NCBI GenBank assembly: GCA_000436035.1
Contig: FR893210.1
Location: 1 to 14,458 of the forward strand
Source: Prevotella sp. CAG:732
Lineage (GTDB): Bacteria > Bacteroidota > Bacteroidia > Bacteroidales > Bacteroidaceae
Length of the DNA stretch: 14,458 bases
Direction: 5' to 3'
The position numbers and the translations under genes are program-made. The notes under the pieces are model-generated. The model saw only the letters and a list, made by a program, of their open reading frames with translations. It was not told the DNA's origin and searched no databases. Below, one piece after another: positions 5,092-12,928 of the stretch; the first letter of the stretch is position 1, and each line of letters begins with the position of its first letter.

Positions 5092-6498
5092 ATGAACCAA
5101 GCGACAATAGATTTTATCCGTCAGCATCAAGACGAGGATGTACGTCAGTTGGCTTTCCTCGGAAGTAAGTATCCGGATGTGGATATGCCTTTCGCCCTCG
5201 ACCAGATTCGGGGGCGGCAGATGGCACGTACCAAGTTGCCTCGTTGGGCAAACATCGATGGCATCATTTATCCTCCTCATATTTCGATGGAACAATGTTC
5301 GTCGGAGGTGACAGCGATGTATAAAGCAGAATTGGCGGCGAGATTAGTTAAAAAAAATCAACAAAATGCACGAATCGGTCATTCGTTAGAAAAAATTAAC
5401 TTCTTGGATATGACTGGGGGCTTTGGAGTGGATTTCTCCTACATCGCAGCCCGGTTGGGTGTCAAGTCGATGTATGTAGAGCGACAAGCGCATCTCTGCG
5501 AAGCGGCAAAAGAGAACTTTGAGCGATTGGGCTTGAAAAATGCCATCGTGAAGAATGGGGATGGAGTGGAAGTTTTGCATACTTTCGGTTTGCAGGAAGA
5601 TGAGTCTCCTCAGAATGCGCCCAATGCCGAATCTTATCAAGGAAGAAGTGCAAAACCGCTTCAGTTGATTTTCATCGATCCTGCTCGTCGTGATGATGCA
5701 GGCAATAAGGTGGTGTCGCTGCAAGACTGTATCCCTGATGTGACCCTCTTACAGGATGAGATGCTGGAGAAGTCGGACTTCGTCATCATCAAACTCTCTC
5801 CGATGCTCGATTGGCATCGTGCCGTAAATGAGTTGAAGCAAGTAAGAGAGGTGCATATCGTCTCAACAGGCAACGAGTGCAAGGAACTTCTACTCGTGCT
5901 TTCTTCTTCCCTTGGTGATAAAGCAAAGTCTAGTACAGAAGTGGATGAGGCTCATGTGTCGGAAACGGATGATGAGACAAGTCACTTGAAAGTATATTGC
6001 ATCAATGATAATCAAGTGATGTCATACGATGAGACCGACAAGTCTGTAGTGAACATTGCGTCAGGAAAAGAATGTGGAATTGTAAGGCTAGAGAAATGTT
6101 CAAACGGAGAGAATGACTTGCCACAAGACGGCAGCAAGTCTCTCTATCTCTATGAGCCGAATGCCTCACTGATGAAAGCAGGTTGTTTCGGGGTCATTTC
6201 TTCTCGATATGGCGTGAAAATGTTGGCGAAGAACTCCCATCTCTTCGTGAGTGAGGATCCGGTGGCAGATTTTCCAGGTCGTTCCTTCCGCATCAAGGCG
6301 GTATCTAGCTTCAATAAGAAGGATCTCAAGCGTCAGCTTTCGGGCATCACCAAGGCGAATATCGCCACTCGCAACTTCCCTCTTTCCGTAACAGAGTTGC
6401 GTAAGCGACTCAAGCTGAAGGATGGAGGCGACACCTATATCTTTGCCACGACCCTGAGTGATGAGAGTCACGTGCTCTTCATTTGCGAAAAGGTATAG
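5092..6498 (+). CDS. THUMP-like domain SAM-dependent methyltransferase (PG_1098-like)
   Basis: Predicted class I S-adenosylmethionine methyltransferase, 468 residues, probably acting on RNA. The SAM-binding motif I is FLDMTGGFGVDF (104-115), with the acidic end of strand two at YVERQ (128-132). The catalytic-loop region is IFIDPARR (193-200), followed by KLSPMLD (234-240). The C-terminal 75 residues (from about FRIKAVSSFNKKDLKRQL) match the THUMP-like domain seen in the Porphyromonas PG_1098 family, which is thought to hold RNA. Residues 275-345 are acidic and poorly conserved in look and probably form a loop or linker. It starts 7 bp after the dipeptidase stop and so shares its operon. The target base is unknown from sequence. 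Confidence 0.85.
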   Translation: MNQATIDFIRQHQDEDVRQLAFLGSKYPDVDMPFALDQIRGRQMARTKLPRWANIDGIIYPPHISMEQCSSEVTAMYKAELAARLVKKNQQNARIGHSLEKINFLDMTGGFGVDFSYIAARLGVKSMYVERQAHLCEAAKENFERLGLKNAIVKNGDGVEVLHTFGLQEDESPQNAPNAESYQGRSAKPLQLIFIDPARRDDAGNKVVSLQDCIPDVTLLQDEMLEKSDFVIIKLSPMLDWHRAVNELKQVREVHIVSTGNECKELLLVLSSSLGDKAKSSTEVDEAHVSETDDETSHLKVYCINDNQVMSYDETDKSVVNIASGKECGIVRLEKCSNGENDLPQDGSKSLYLYEPNASLMKAGCFGVISSRYGVKMLAKNSHLFVSEDPVADFPGRSFRIKAVSSFNKKDLKRQLSGITKANIATRNFPLSVTELRKRLKLKDGGDTYIFATTLSDESHVLFICEKV

Positions 6499-6565
6499 TT
6501 CTGGGGATATGGTAGGACTGCTTGTTGCCCATAAACCCTAAAAAACTGAAAATAAAATAGTAATA

Positions 6566-6597
6566 TTTGGTCATTTGACGAAATATTGCTATTTTTG
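6566..6597 (+). promoter_or_regulatory. Promoter of the GNAT-fold gene
   Basis: TTTG at 6566-6569, 20-bp spacer, TATTTTTG at 6590-6597 (TAnnTTTG). Predicted start near 6604, about 25 nt before the ATG at 6629. It separates this gene from the upstream operon, although no terminator is visible between them. Confidence 0.65.
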
Positions 6598-6628
6598 CAT
6601 GTTTAAAGTTACAAACTAGTTTGAAATC

Positions 6629-7777
6629 ATGTCATTAATAGAAATCAAAAAGGTCGAGAGCAAGAAGGACTTGAAGACGTTCATCGACTTCCATTACGAC
6701 CTATACAAGGGCAATAAGTATGATGTGCCCAATCTTTTCAGCGACGACATGAACACCTTGAGCAAAGATCGCAATGCCGCATTCGAGTTTTGCGAAGCTG
6801 AATATTATCTTGCCTATAAAGAGGGCAAGTTGGTGGGACGTGTCGCTGCTATTATCAATCATAAGGCTAACAATAAGTGGAATCGCAAGTCCGTGCGCTT
6901 CGGGTGGATTGATTTCATCGATGACCTAGAGGTGTCGAAGGCTCTTCTGAAAGCTGTAGAGGACTATGGCAAGTCGAAGGGCATGGAAGATATGGTAGGT
7001 CCATTGGGCTTCACTGATATGGACCCTGAGGGTATGTTGACCTGGGGATTCGACCAGCTCGGTACTATGCCTACCATCTACAATTATCCTTATTATCCTG
7101 AGCACATCAAGGCGATAGGTGGCTTTGAGGTCGATAACAAATACGTGGAGAATAAACTGATGGTGCCGGAGGCTGTGCCTGAGAAATATGCCAAGATTGC
7201 GGCAATGATCCAGAAGCGATACAATCTGCATGTGGTCAAGCTGACCAAGAAGATGGTGTTTGACGAAGGATATGGTCAGAAGATTTTCGACTTGATCAAT
7301 GCCACTTATAGCCATCTCTATGGATATTCACAGCTCACACAGAAGCAGATCAACCAGTATATCAAGATGTATCTCGGCATGCTCGACCTGGAGTTTGTTA
7401 CCCTTATCGAGGATTGGTCGGGAGATGAGCGCAAGTTGGTGGGTGCCGGCATTTCTATGCCTTCCCTGTCAATCGCTTTGCAGAAGTGCCATCGAGGCAG
7501 AATGCTTCCGTTCGGATGGTGGCATCTGCTACGTGCCATCAAGTTCCACAAGACCAAGATCGTCGATCTCTTGTTGGTCGGTATCCTTCCTGAGTATCGT
7601 GCCAAAGGTGCCAATGCGCTCCTCTTTGCCGACTTGATTCCTATCTATCAGAAGTACGGCATCGAGTGGGGAGAGACACAGGTGGAGATGGAAACCAATA
7701 CGGCAGTGCAGGGACAGTGGGGACCATTGAGTCCTATCCAGCACAAACGCCGTGAATGCTATATCAAGAAAATCTAA
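6629..7777 (+). CDS. GNAT-fold acyltransferase-like protein (YghO-like), function unknown
   Basis: 382 residues, no signal peptide or membrane segment, so cytoplasmic. The N-terminal part EYYLAYKEGKLVGRVAAIIN (58-77) is the typical beta-strand pair of GNAT acetyltransferases. LLLVGILPEYRAKGANALLF (314-333) resembles the acetyl-CoA pyrophosphate-binding motif A, with the glycine loop partly altered to YRAKGAN. Similar proteins are widespread in Bacteroidales and related to Escherichia coli YghO, with no established substrate. It has its own promoter 30 bp upstream and precedes parE by 103 bp without a terminator, so some co-transcription with parE is possible. The fold is fairly sure; the reaction is not known. 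Confidence 0.75.
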   Translation: MSLIEIKKVESKKDLKTFIDFHYDLYKGNKYDVPNLFSDDMNTLSKDRNAAFEFCEAEYYLAYKEGKLVGRVAAIINHKANNKWNRKSVRFGWIDFIDDLEVSKALLKAVEDYGKSKGMEDMVGPLGFTDMDPEGMLTWGFDQLGTMPTIYNYPYYPEHIKAIGGFEVDNKYVENKLMVPEAVPEKYAKIAAMIQKRYNLHVVKLTKKMVFDEGYGQKIFDLINATYSHLYGYSQLTQKQINQYIKMYLGMLDLEFVTLIEDWSGDERKLVGAGISMPSLSIALQKCHRGRMLPFGWWHLLRAIKFHKTKIVDLLLVGILPEYRAKGANALLFADLIPIYQKYGIEWGETQVEMETNTAVQGQWGPLSPIQHKRRECYIKKI

Positions 7778-7811
7778 AGAATGCCGAATGTATAAGGGAA
7801 TGGCTTCCTGA

Positions 7812-7880
7812 GAATTCCTCCATCTCGTGTGAGGAAAGGAGGCGTTCCTTTCGGTTAACCAATAAAACCAAGGAGGACTT
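7812..7880 (+). promoter_or_regulatory. parE leader with competing hairpins and a strong Shine-Dalgarno
   Basis: AAGGAGG at 7870-7876, 4 bp before the ATG at 7881, is an unusually complete Shine-Dalgarno for Bacteroidetes, where such sites are often absent. Upstream, TTCCTC (7815-7820) pairs with GAGGAA (7831-7836), CCTCC (7817-7821) pairs with GGAGG (7838-7842), and CCTCC could alternatively pair with GGAGG of the Shine-Dalgarno (7872-7876). These pairings exclude each other, so the leader could gate translation. No covariation evidence is available. Confidence 0.4.
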
Positions 7881-9875
7881 ATGTCAGAAGACAAAAATAA
7901 TCTAAACGTGGAAGAAGAGCAGGGGAACGCTCCGCAGCAGCAACCTGTGGAATATACCGATGACAACATTCGCCACTTGAGCGACATGGAGCATGTGCGT
8001 ACTCGTCCAGGTATGTATATCGGTCGTTTGGGCGACGGCAACTTGCCTGAGGATGGCATTTACGTGCTCTTAAAGGAGGTGGTGGATAACTCCATCGACG
8101 AGTTTAAGATGGGAGCTGGTTCCCGTCTTGAAATCGACATAGAGGACCATCTTCGTGTCAGCGTGCGCGACTATGGTCGTGGTATTCCTCAGGGTAAACT
8201 CGTCGAGGCGGTGAGCGTGCTCAATACTGGTGGTAAGTATGATAGCAAGGCGTTCAAGAAGAGTGTCGGCTTGAATGGTGTCGGTGTGAAGGCGGTCAAT
8301 GCCCTCAGTTCCCATTTCGAGGTGAAATCCTTCCGTGATGGCAAGGTGCGCCACTTGGTTTTCGAGCGTGGTAACCTCAAGAGCGACAAGACTTCGAAGA
8401 CCGAGGACGAGAATGGTACTTACATCTTCTTCGAACCAGATAATACTCTCTTCAAGAACTATTCTTTCCATGATGACATCGTGGAAACCATGCTTCGCAA
8501 TTATACTTATCTGAATACCGGTCTTACCATCATGCACAATGGTCGCCGTATTCTGAGTCGTCATGGCTTGCAGGACCTCTTGACCGATAACATGACCAAT
8601 GAGGGATTGTATGAAATCGTGCATGTGAAGGGCGAGGACATTGAGATAGCCTTCACACATACCAATCAGTATGGCGAGGAGTATTATTCCTTTGTCAATG
8701 GTCAGCATACCACTCAGGGCGGTACTCATCAGAGTGCCTTCAAGGAGCATATCGCCAAGACCATCAAGGAGTTCTATGGCAAGTATGAGTATGGCGACAT
8801 CCGTAATGGTATCGTTGCTGCCATAGCCTTGAACGTAGAGGAGCCAGTCTTCGAGAGTCAGACGAAGATTAAGCTCGGTAGCACCACGATGACTCCGAAT
8901 GGTGGCGAGACCATCAACAAGTATGTGGGCGATTTCATCAAGAAGGAAGTAGATAACTATCTCCATATCCATAGCGATGTGGCTGAGATCTTGGAGAACA
9001 AAATCAAGGAGAGCGAGCGTGAGCGCAAGGCGATGGCTGGTGTCACCAAGTTGGCTCGTGAGCGTGCCAAGAAGGCGAACCTCCACAATCGTAAGTTGCG
9101 TGACTGCCGCATCCACTTCAGTGATGCCAAGAATGAGCGCAAGGAGGAATCTTCCATCTTCATCACCGAGGGCGATTCTGCCAGTGGAAGCATCACCAAG
9201 AGCCGTGACGTGAATACCCAGGCGGTGTTCTCACTGCGTGGTAAACCATTGAATAGCTTTGGCTTGACCAAGAAGGTGGTGTATGAGAACGAGGAGTTCA
9301 ACTTGCTCCAGGCGGCACTCGACATCGAGGATGGTTTGGACGGATTGCGTTACAACAAGGTGATCGTGGCGACGGATGCCGATGTCGATGGCATGCACAT
9401 CCGATTGCTTATCATCACATTCTTCCTCCAGTTCTTCCCCGACCTTATCAAGAAAGGTCACGTATATGTGCTGCAAACCCCATTGTTCCGTGTGCGTAAC
9501 AAGCGAACCAAAATCAAGAACAAGCAGGCGGTGGCAGATGCTGATGCCAAACTGGGACCTAAGGAGAAGAAGGGCGATTTCATCACGCATTACTGCTACA
9601 GCGATGAGGAGCGCCAGCAAGCCATCAGAGACCTCGGTCCTGACCCGGAAATCACCCGATTCAAGGGATTGGGAGAGATTTCGCCGGAGGAGTTTGCTCA
9701 CTTCATCGGTCCGGATATGCGATTGGAGCAGGTTACTCTGCACAAAACCGACCAAGTGCAGAAGCTCTTGGAGTACTATATGGGCAAGAACACCATGGAG
9801 CGTCAGAACTTCATCATCGACAATTTGGTGATAGAGGAGGATATTCCTGAGGAAGACTCGGCTCCGCTGGATTAA
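7881..9875 (+). CDS. parE: DNA topoisomerase IV subunit B
   Basis: ATPase and TOPRIM subunit of topoisomerase IV, which with ParC decatenates replicated chromosomes. 664 residues. The GHKL ATPase site is complete: RPGMYIG (42-48), EVVDNSIDE (66-74, catalytic Glu and Mg-binding Asn), DYGRGIP (97-103), VGLNGVGVKAVNAL (129-142) and the QTK loop (327-329). TOPRIM follows with EGDSASG (430-436), SLRGKPLN (451-458) and ATDADVDGMHIR (497-508). RFKGLGE (593-599) is near the C-terminus. Spacing in the N-terminal region, with no GyrB-type insertion and with 'EHVRTRPGMYIGRLGDG', fits Bacteroidetes ParE better than GyrB. parC is not in the window. It has a strong Shine-Dalgarno and is followed 19 bp later by an S41 protease gene, probably co-transcribed. 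Confidence 0.95.
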   Translation: MSEDKNNLNVEEEQGNAPQQQPVEYTDDNIRHLSDMEHVRTRPGMYIGRLGDGNLPEDGIYVLLKEVVDNSIDEFKMGAGSRLEIDIEDHLRVSVRDYGRGIPQGKLVEAVSVLNTGGKYDSKAFKKSVGLNGVGVKAVNALSSHFEVKSFRDGKVRHLVFERGNLKSDKTSKTEDENGTYIFFEPDNTLFKNYSFHDDIVETMLRNYTYLNTGLTIMHNGRRILSRHGLQDLLTDNMTNEGLYEIVHVKGEDIEIAFTHTNQYGEEYYSFVNGQHTTQGGTHQSAFKEHIAKTIKEFYGKYEYGDIRNGIVAAIALNVEEPVFESQTKIKLGSTTMTPNGGETINKYVGDFIKKEVDNYLHIHSDVAEILENKIKESERERKAMAGVTKLARERAKKANLHNRKLRDCRIHFSDAKNERKEESSIFITEGDSASGSITKSRDVNTQAVFSLRGKPLNSFGLTKKVVYENEEFNLLQAALDIEDGLDGLRYNKVIVATDADVDGMHIRLLIITFFLQFFPDLIKKGHVYVLQTPLFRVRNKRTKIKNKQAVADADAKLGPKEKKGDFITHYCYSDEERQQAIRDLGPDPEITRFKGLGEISPEEFAHFIGPDMRLEQVTLHKTDQVQKLLEYYMGKNTMERQNFIIDNLVIEEDIPEEDSAPLD

Positions 9876-9894
9876 TTAGAAACAATATTTTACA

Positions 9895-11478
9895 ATGAAG
9901 AAATACTTAGTTTTTGCGCTAGTGGCATTCATGGCAATCACTTCTGTCAGTGCCCAGATGCGTGTGAGAATGGGCAAGAACAGCCCGATAGAGAAATTGG
10001 GAAGGGCGGAAATCGCCATTGCCAACCTCTACGTGGATAGTGTGGATGAGAACAAACTTGTCGAGGATGCCATCCGTGGCATGTTGGAGAAGTTGGATCC
10101 TCATTCTTCCTACACCACCGCCAAGGAAACGCAGTCGATGAACGAGTCGCTCAATGGCTCATTCGATGGTATCGGCGTGCAGTTTAATATGGTGGATGAT
10201 ACTTTGCTCGTCATCCAACCCGTTACCAATGGTCCTTCTGAGAAGGTGGGCATCGTGGCGGGCGACCGCATCGTGGCAGTCAACGACACTGCCATCGCTG
10301 GCGTGAAGATGAGTAAGGAGGAAATCATGAAGCGACTTCGTGGTCCTAAGGGAACGATGGTGAAGCTCACTATTGTGCGCCGTGGCATCAAGGACAGGTT
10401 GACCTTCAATGTGAAGCGTGACAAGATTCCAGTCACAACGATGGATGCAGCCTACATGATTCGTCCGGGTATCGGCTATATCCGTTTGGGAAGTTTCGGT
10501 ATGACCAGCCACAAGGAAGTTTCTGAGGCGATGGATTCCTTGAAGAAGAAGGGCATGAAAGACCTCATCTTCGACTTGGAGGACAATGGAGGTGGTTATC
10601 TCCAGACGGCGGCTCAGATTGCCAATGAGTTCTTGGAGAAAGGCGATTTGATTGTCTATACCAATGGTCGCAAGGCTCCTCGTCAGGAGTTCCGTGCTGA
10701 GGCTAATGGTCGTTGGCGCAAGGGCAAGATTGTGGTGCTCACCAATGAGTTTACTGCCTCTGCCGCCGAAATCGTTTCTGGTGCCATCCAGGACCAAGAC
10801 CGTGGTGTAGTGGTAGGTCGTCGTACCTTCGGCAAGGGATTGGTGCAGCGTCCTCTCACCTTCGAGGATGGCAGTGAGATTCGTCTCACCATCGCCCATT
10901 ACTATACCCCAAGTGGCAGATGTATTCAGAAACCATATAAGAAAGGTGACCGTGAGGACTATGCGATGGATCTTGACAAGCGATACAAGCATGGTGAGTT
11001 CACCAACCAGGACAGCATCCACTTGGCTGATTCCTTGAAGTATTACACTTTGAGAAAGCATCGTGTGGTTTATGGTGGCGGTGGTATCATGCCAGATTAC
11101 TTCGTGCCATTGGATACAACCAAATATACCAAGATGCACCGCCAGTTGGCTGCCAAGAGCATCGTCATCAACCATAGTTTGAAGTTCATCGACGCTCATC
11201 GCAAGGAATTGAAGAGCCAATATAAGAGTTTTGATAAGTTCTTGGCAAGCTATGAGGTTCCTCAGTCGCTCGTGGATGAAATCATTGCCGAGGGCAAGAA
11301 AGAGAAAATAGAGCCTAAGGACGACGCTGAATTGACTCAGACGAGGAAATACCTGGCTTTGCAGTTGAAAGCCCTTGTAGCGCGAGATATTTGGGATATG
11401 AGCCAATATTTCCAAGTATGGAATGAAACCAATGAAATTGTGCAGCGAGCTGTGAAACTCTTGCAGACGGGAAAATAA
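9895..11478 (+). CDS. S41 family C-terminal processing peptidase (CtpA/Tsp-like)
   Basis: Exported serine protease, 527 residues. A signal peptide covers residues 1-20 (MKKYLVFALVAFMAITSVSA). An N-terminal helical region carries the family motif LDPHSSY (67-73). A PDZ domain follows at about 87-165 (IGVQFNMVDD... VAGDRIVAVND), which in this family recognises the C-terminus of substrates. The protease core has LEDNGGGYLQTAAQIANEFL (228-247), the nucleophile S289 in TNEFTASAAE and the general base K314 in RTFGKGLVQ, the Ser-Lys pair of S41 enzymes. It likely acts in the periplasm on envelope proteins or cell-wall hydrolase partners. It begins 19 bp after parE and ends before a strong terminator. 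Confidence 0.93.
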   Translation: MKKYLVFALVAFMAITSVSAQMRVRMGKNSPIEKLGRAEIAIANLYVDSVDENKLVEDAIRGMLEKLDPHSSYTTAKETQSMNESLNGSFDGIGVQFNMVDDTLLVIQPVTNGPSEKVGIVAGDRIVAVNDTAIAGVKMSKEEIMKRLRGPKGTMVKLTIVRRGIKDRLTFNVKRDKIPVTTMDAAYMIRPGIGYIRLGSFGMTSHKEVSEAMDSLKKKGMKDLIFDLEDNGGGYLQTAAQIANEFLEKGDLIVYTNGRKAPRQEFRAEANGRWRKGKIVVLTNEFTASAAEIVSGAIQDQDRGVVVGRRTFGKGLVQRPLTFEDGSEIRLTIAHYYTPSGRCIQKPYKKGDREDYAMDLDKRYKHGEFTNQDSIHLADSLKYYTLRKHRVVYGGGGIMPDYFVPLDTTKYTKMHRQLAAKSIVINHSLKFIDAHRKELKSQYKSFDKFLASYEVPQSLVDEIIAEGKKEKIEPKDDAELTQTRKYLALQLKALVARDIWDMSQYFQVWNETNEIVQRAVKLLQTGK

Positions 11479-11483
11479 AAAAT

Positions 11484-11515
11484 AACTGTTACACTGTTGC
11501 AACTGTTACAGTGTG
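11484..11515. repeat. Direct AACTGTTACA pair with internal inverted repeat
   Basis: AACTGTTACA occurs at 11484-11493 and 11501-11510, 17 bp apart. ACACTG in the first copy and CAGTGT after the second are inverted and could form a short hairpin in the 3' untranslated region of the protease mRNA, just ahead of the main terminator. Confidence 0.45.
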
Positions 11516-11527
11516 AAAAATAAAATG

Positions 11528-11567
11528 AAAAAGGTCGCAAGGAAGACAAATTCCTTGCGACCTTTTT
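11528..11567. terminator. Bidirectional terminator between S41 protease and convergent symporter
   Basis: AAAAAGGTCGCAAGGAA (11528-11544), loop GACAAA, TTCCTTGCGACCTTTTT (11551-11567): a perfect 17-bp inverted repeat with A-run and T-run at its ends. It suits both the plus-strand protease and the minus-strand transporter ending at 11642. Part of the right arm (TTGCGACCTTTT) is repeated at 11575-11586. Confidence 0.88.
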
Positions 11568-11641
11568 GTGTGCTTTGCGACCTTTTCTTTTACTTCCCTA
11601 AGGGCTTTTGCTATATTCCCCTAGGCGTAGCGATTTCTTTC

Positions 11642-12613
11642 TTAGTCTCTTCCGTGCATGTGGTCCCACTTCAGGTAGATTCCTGCTAGGATAGTGCCTG
11701 AGATGCTATGCCAAGCACAGCTGATGGCGCAAGGAAGAACGGCAAGTGGCTGGGCGGCGAAGAAGTTGCCAGCAAGCACTGTGGCGAGACCAGCATTCTG
11801 CATACCCACCTCGATACTGATGGTACGCTTCTTGGCGGTATTGAAGCCTGCGAGTTTTCCTGAGAGCCATCCGAGGAGGTAACCCAAGGTGTTGTGGCAG
11901 AATACCACGGCGAAAGTCCAAAGGAAAAGCATCAAGCCACGAGCTACCAGATCGTCGTGAACCGTAGAAATCACACCGCCTACGATAATGGCCAGACAGG
12001 TTACGCTGATGCCCGGCATCAGACTCTGGATGGTAGGGAAGTAGCCTTTCTTGCCATATACGTAATTGAGGGCGCAGCCGATGGCTACAGGAATGATCGT
12101 GACGATGAGTATGTTGATGAACATGCCCACTGCATCTACATGGATGATCTCGCCAGCCGTAATCTTCATCAGCAGCGGAGTCATTACTGGAGCCAGAATG
12201 GTAGAGGCGCAGGTCATTCCTACAGAGAAAGCTACGTCGCCATGACAGAGATAACTCATGATATTGCTCGATACACCGCCAGGGCAGCATCCTACGAGCA
12301 GTATGCCGAGTGCCAAGGCAGGGTCAAGATGCCATACGTGAACCAAGGTATATGCCACGCCAGGCATGATGATAAATTGGGCGCAAGCTCCGATGAAGAC
12401 ATCCAATGGACGTTGTGCCAGAATCTTGAAATCGTTGGTGGTCAGTGTCAATCCCATGGTGAGCATGATGATGCCGAGAATGACGGTTTGGGTAGTTCCG
12501 CGCACCCAGTCGAAGGTATGTGGGAAGAAGAATGTAAACACAGCTACACCTATTACAAAAACAGATGTATAATTGGCAAGCCAACGGCTCAGCCCTTGAA
12601 AAAACTTAAGCAT
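11642..12613 (-). CDS. Bile acid:sodium symporter (BASS/SBF) family transporter
   Basis: Integral membrane protein of 323 residues with about nine to ten hydrophobic segments, the usual size for bacterial BASS proteins. Family signatures are GLTLTTNDF (54-62), GCCPGGVSSNIMSYL (108-122, the crossover and Na+-binding region) and EVGMQNAGLATVLA (268-281, with the conserved E and Q of the second sodium site). Members move organic anions such as bile acids, pantoate or other carboxylates with Na+. The substrate cannot be told from sequence; proximity to coaD (CoA synthesis) is suggestive of pantoate but they are divergent and the link is weak. It is transcribed alone from a clear promoter at 12680-12711 and converges on the S41 protease operon. 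Confidence 0.92.
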   Translation of the reverse strand: MLKFFQGLSRWLANYTSVFVIGVAVFTFFFPHTFDWVRGTTQTVILGIIMLTMGLTLTTNDFKILAQRPLDVFIGACAQFIIMPGVAYTLVHVWHLDPALALGILLVGCCPGGVSSNIMSYLCHGDVAFSVGMTCASTILAPVMTPLLMKITAGEIIHVDAVGMFINILIVTIIPVAIGCALNYVYGKKGYFPTIQSLMPGISVTCLAIIVGGVISTVHDDLVARGLMLFLWTFAVVFCHNTLGYLLGWLSGKLAGFNTAKKRTISIEVGMQNAGLATVLAGNFFAAQPLAVLPCAISCAWHSISGTILAGIYLKWDHMHGRD

Positions 12614-12679
12614 AATCTTATTTCTTTTAAAGTCCTAATAATTCTCTCTCTTATTTTTCCTCGTTTTCAAATTCGAGTG

Positions 12680-12711
12680 CAAAGGTATCTTTTTTCTTGT
12701 AAATAGACAAA
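12680..12711 (-). promoter_or_regulatory. Promoter of the symporter gene (minus strand)
   Basis: Read on the minus strand: TTTG (complement of 12708-12711), 20-bp spacer, TACCTTTG (complement of 12680-12687). Full match to the Bacteroidetes pattern. Start is expected near 12673, a leader of about 60 nt. The rest of the divergent gap, 12712-12901, shows nothing else I can support. Confidence 0.65.
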
Positions 12712-12901
12712 TATTTTGGTAAATAAATGATAAATTGTTAGGGTTTGGCATATTTTTCCTTACGATATTGCACGAAACGACTTGCTATGTGCAATCAGCT
12801 ATAAGTACTATTTCCCTCAAGAAATCGGGTGCTATTCGGGATAGTTACTTCTAATTTGATGTTTTTCCTTCAAAAACTTCTTTTTTTAAAATACAAATGT
12901 G

Positions 12902-12909
12902 TAACTTTG
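12902..12909 (+). promoter_or_regulatory. -7 element of the ruvB-coaD operon
   Basis: TAACTTTG matches TAnnTTTG and lies 19 bp before the ruvB ATG. The -33 position is only T-rich, without a clear TTTG. The expected transcript would have a leader of about 12 nt. Confidence 0.5.
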
Positions 12910-12928
12910 CACACAAATAGATAGAAGA

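Noticed and set aside
5900..6130. Possible insertion in the methyltransferase gene (acidic, weakly conserved stretch)
   Set aside because: Frame is intact and composition matches the rest of the gene; variable linkers before the THUMP-like domain are plausible, so no insertion can be claimed.
10159..11502. Long minus-strand ORF (447 codons) opposite the S41 protease gene
   Set aside because: Fully antisense to a gene with an intact catalytic domain; composition is His/Leu/Thr-rich, typical of a codon-bias shadow, and no domain is recognisable. The same holds for antisense ORFs at 8070-9116, 12851-13909 and 9231-9755.
11894..12706. 270-codon plus-strand ORF opposite the symporter gene
   Set aside because: Antisense to a clear membrane transporter; translated product is charged, His/Tyr-rich and shows no domain. 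It also runs through the transporter's promoter.
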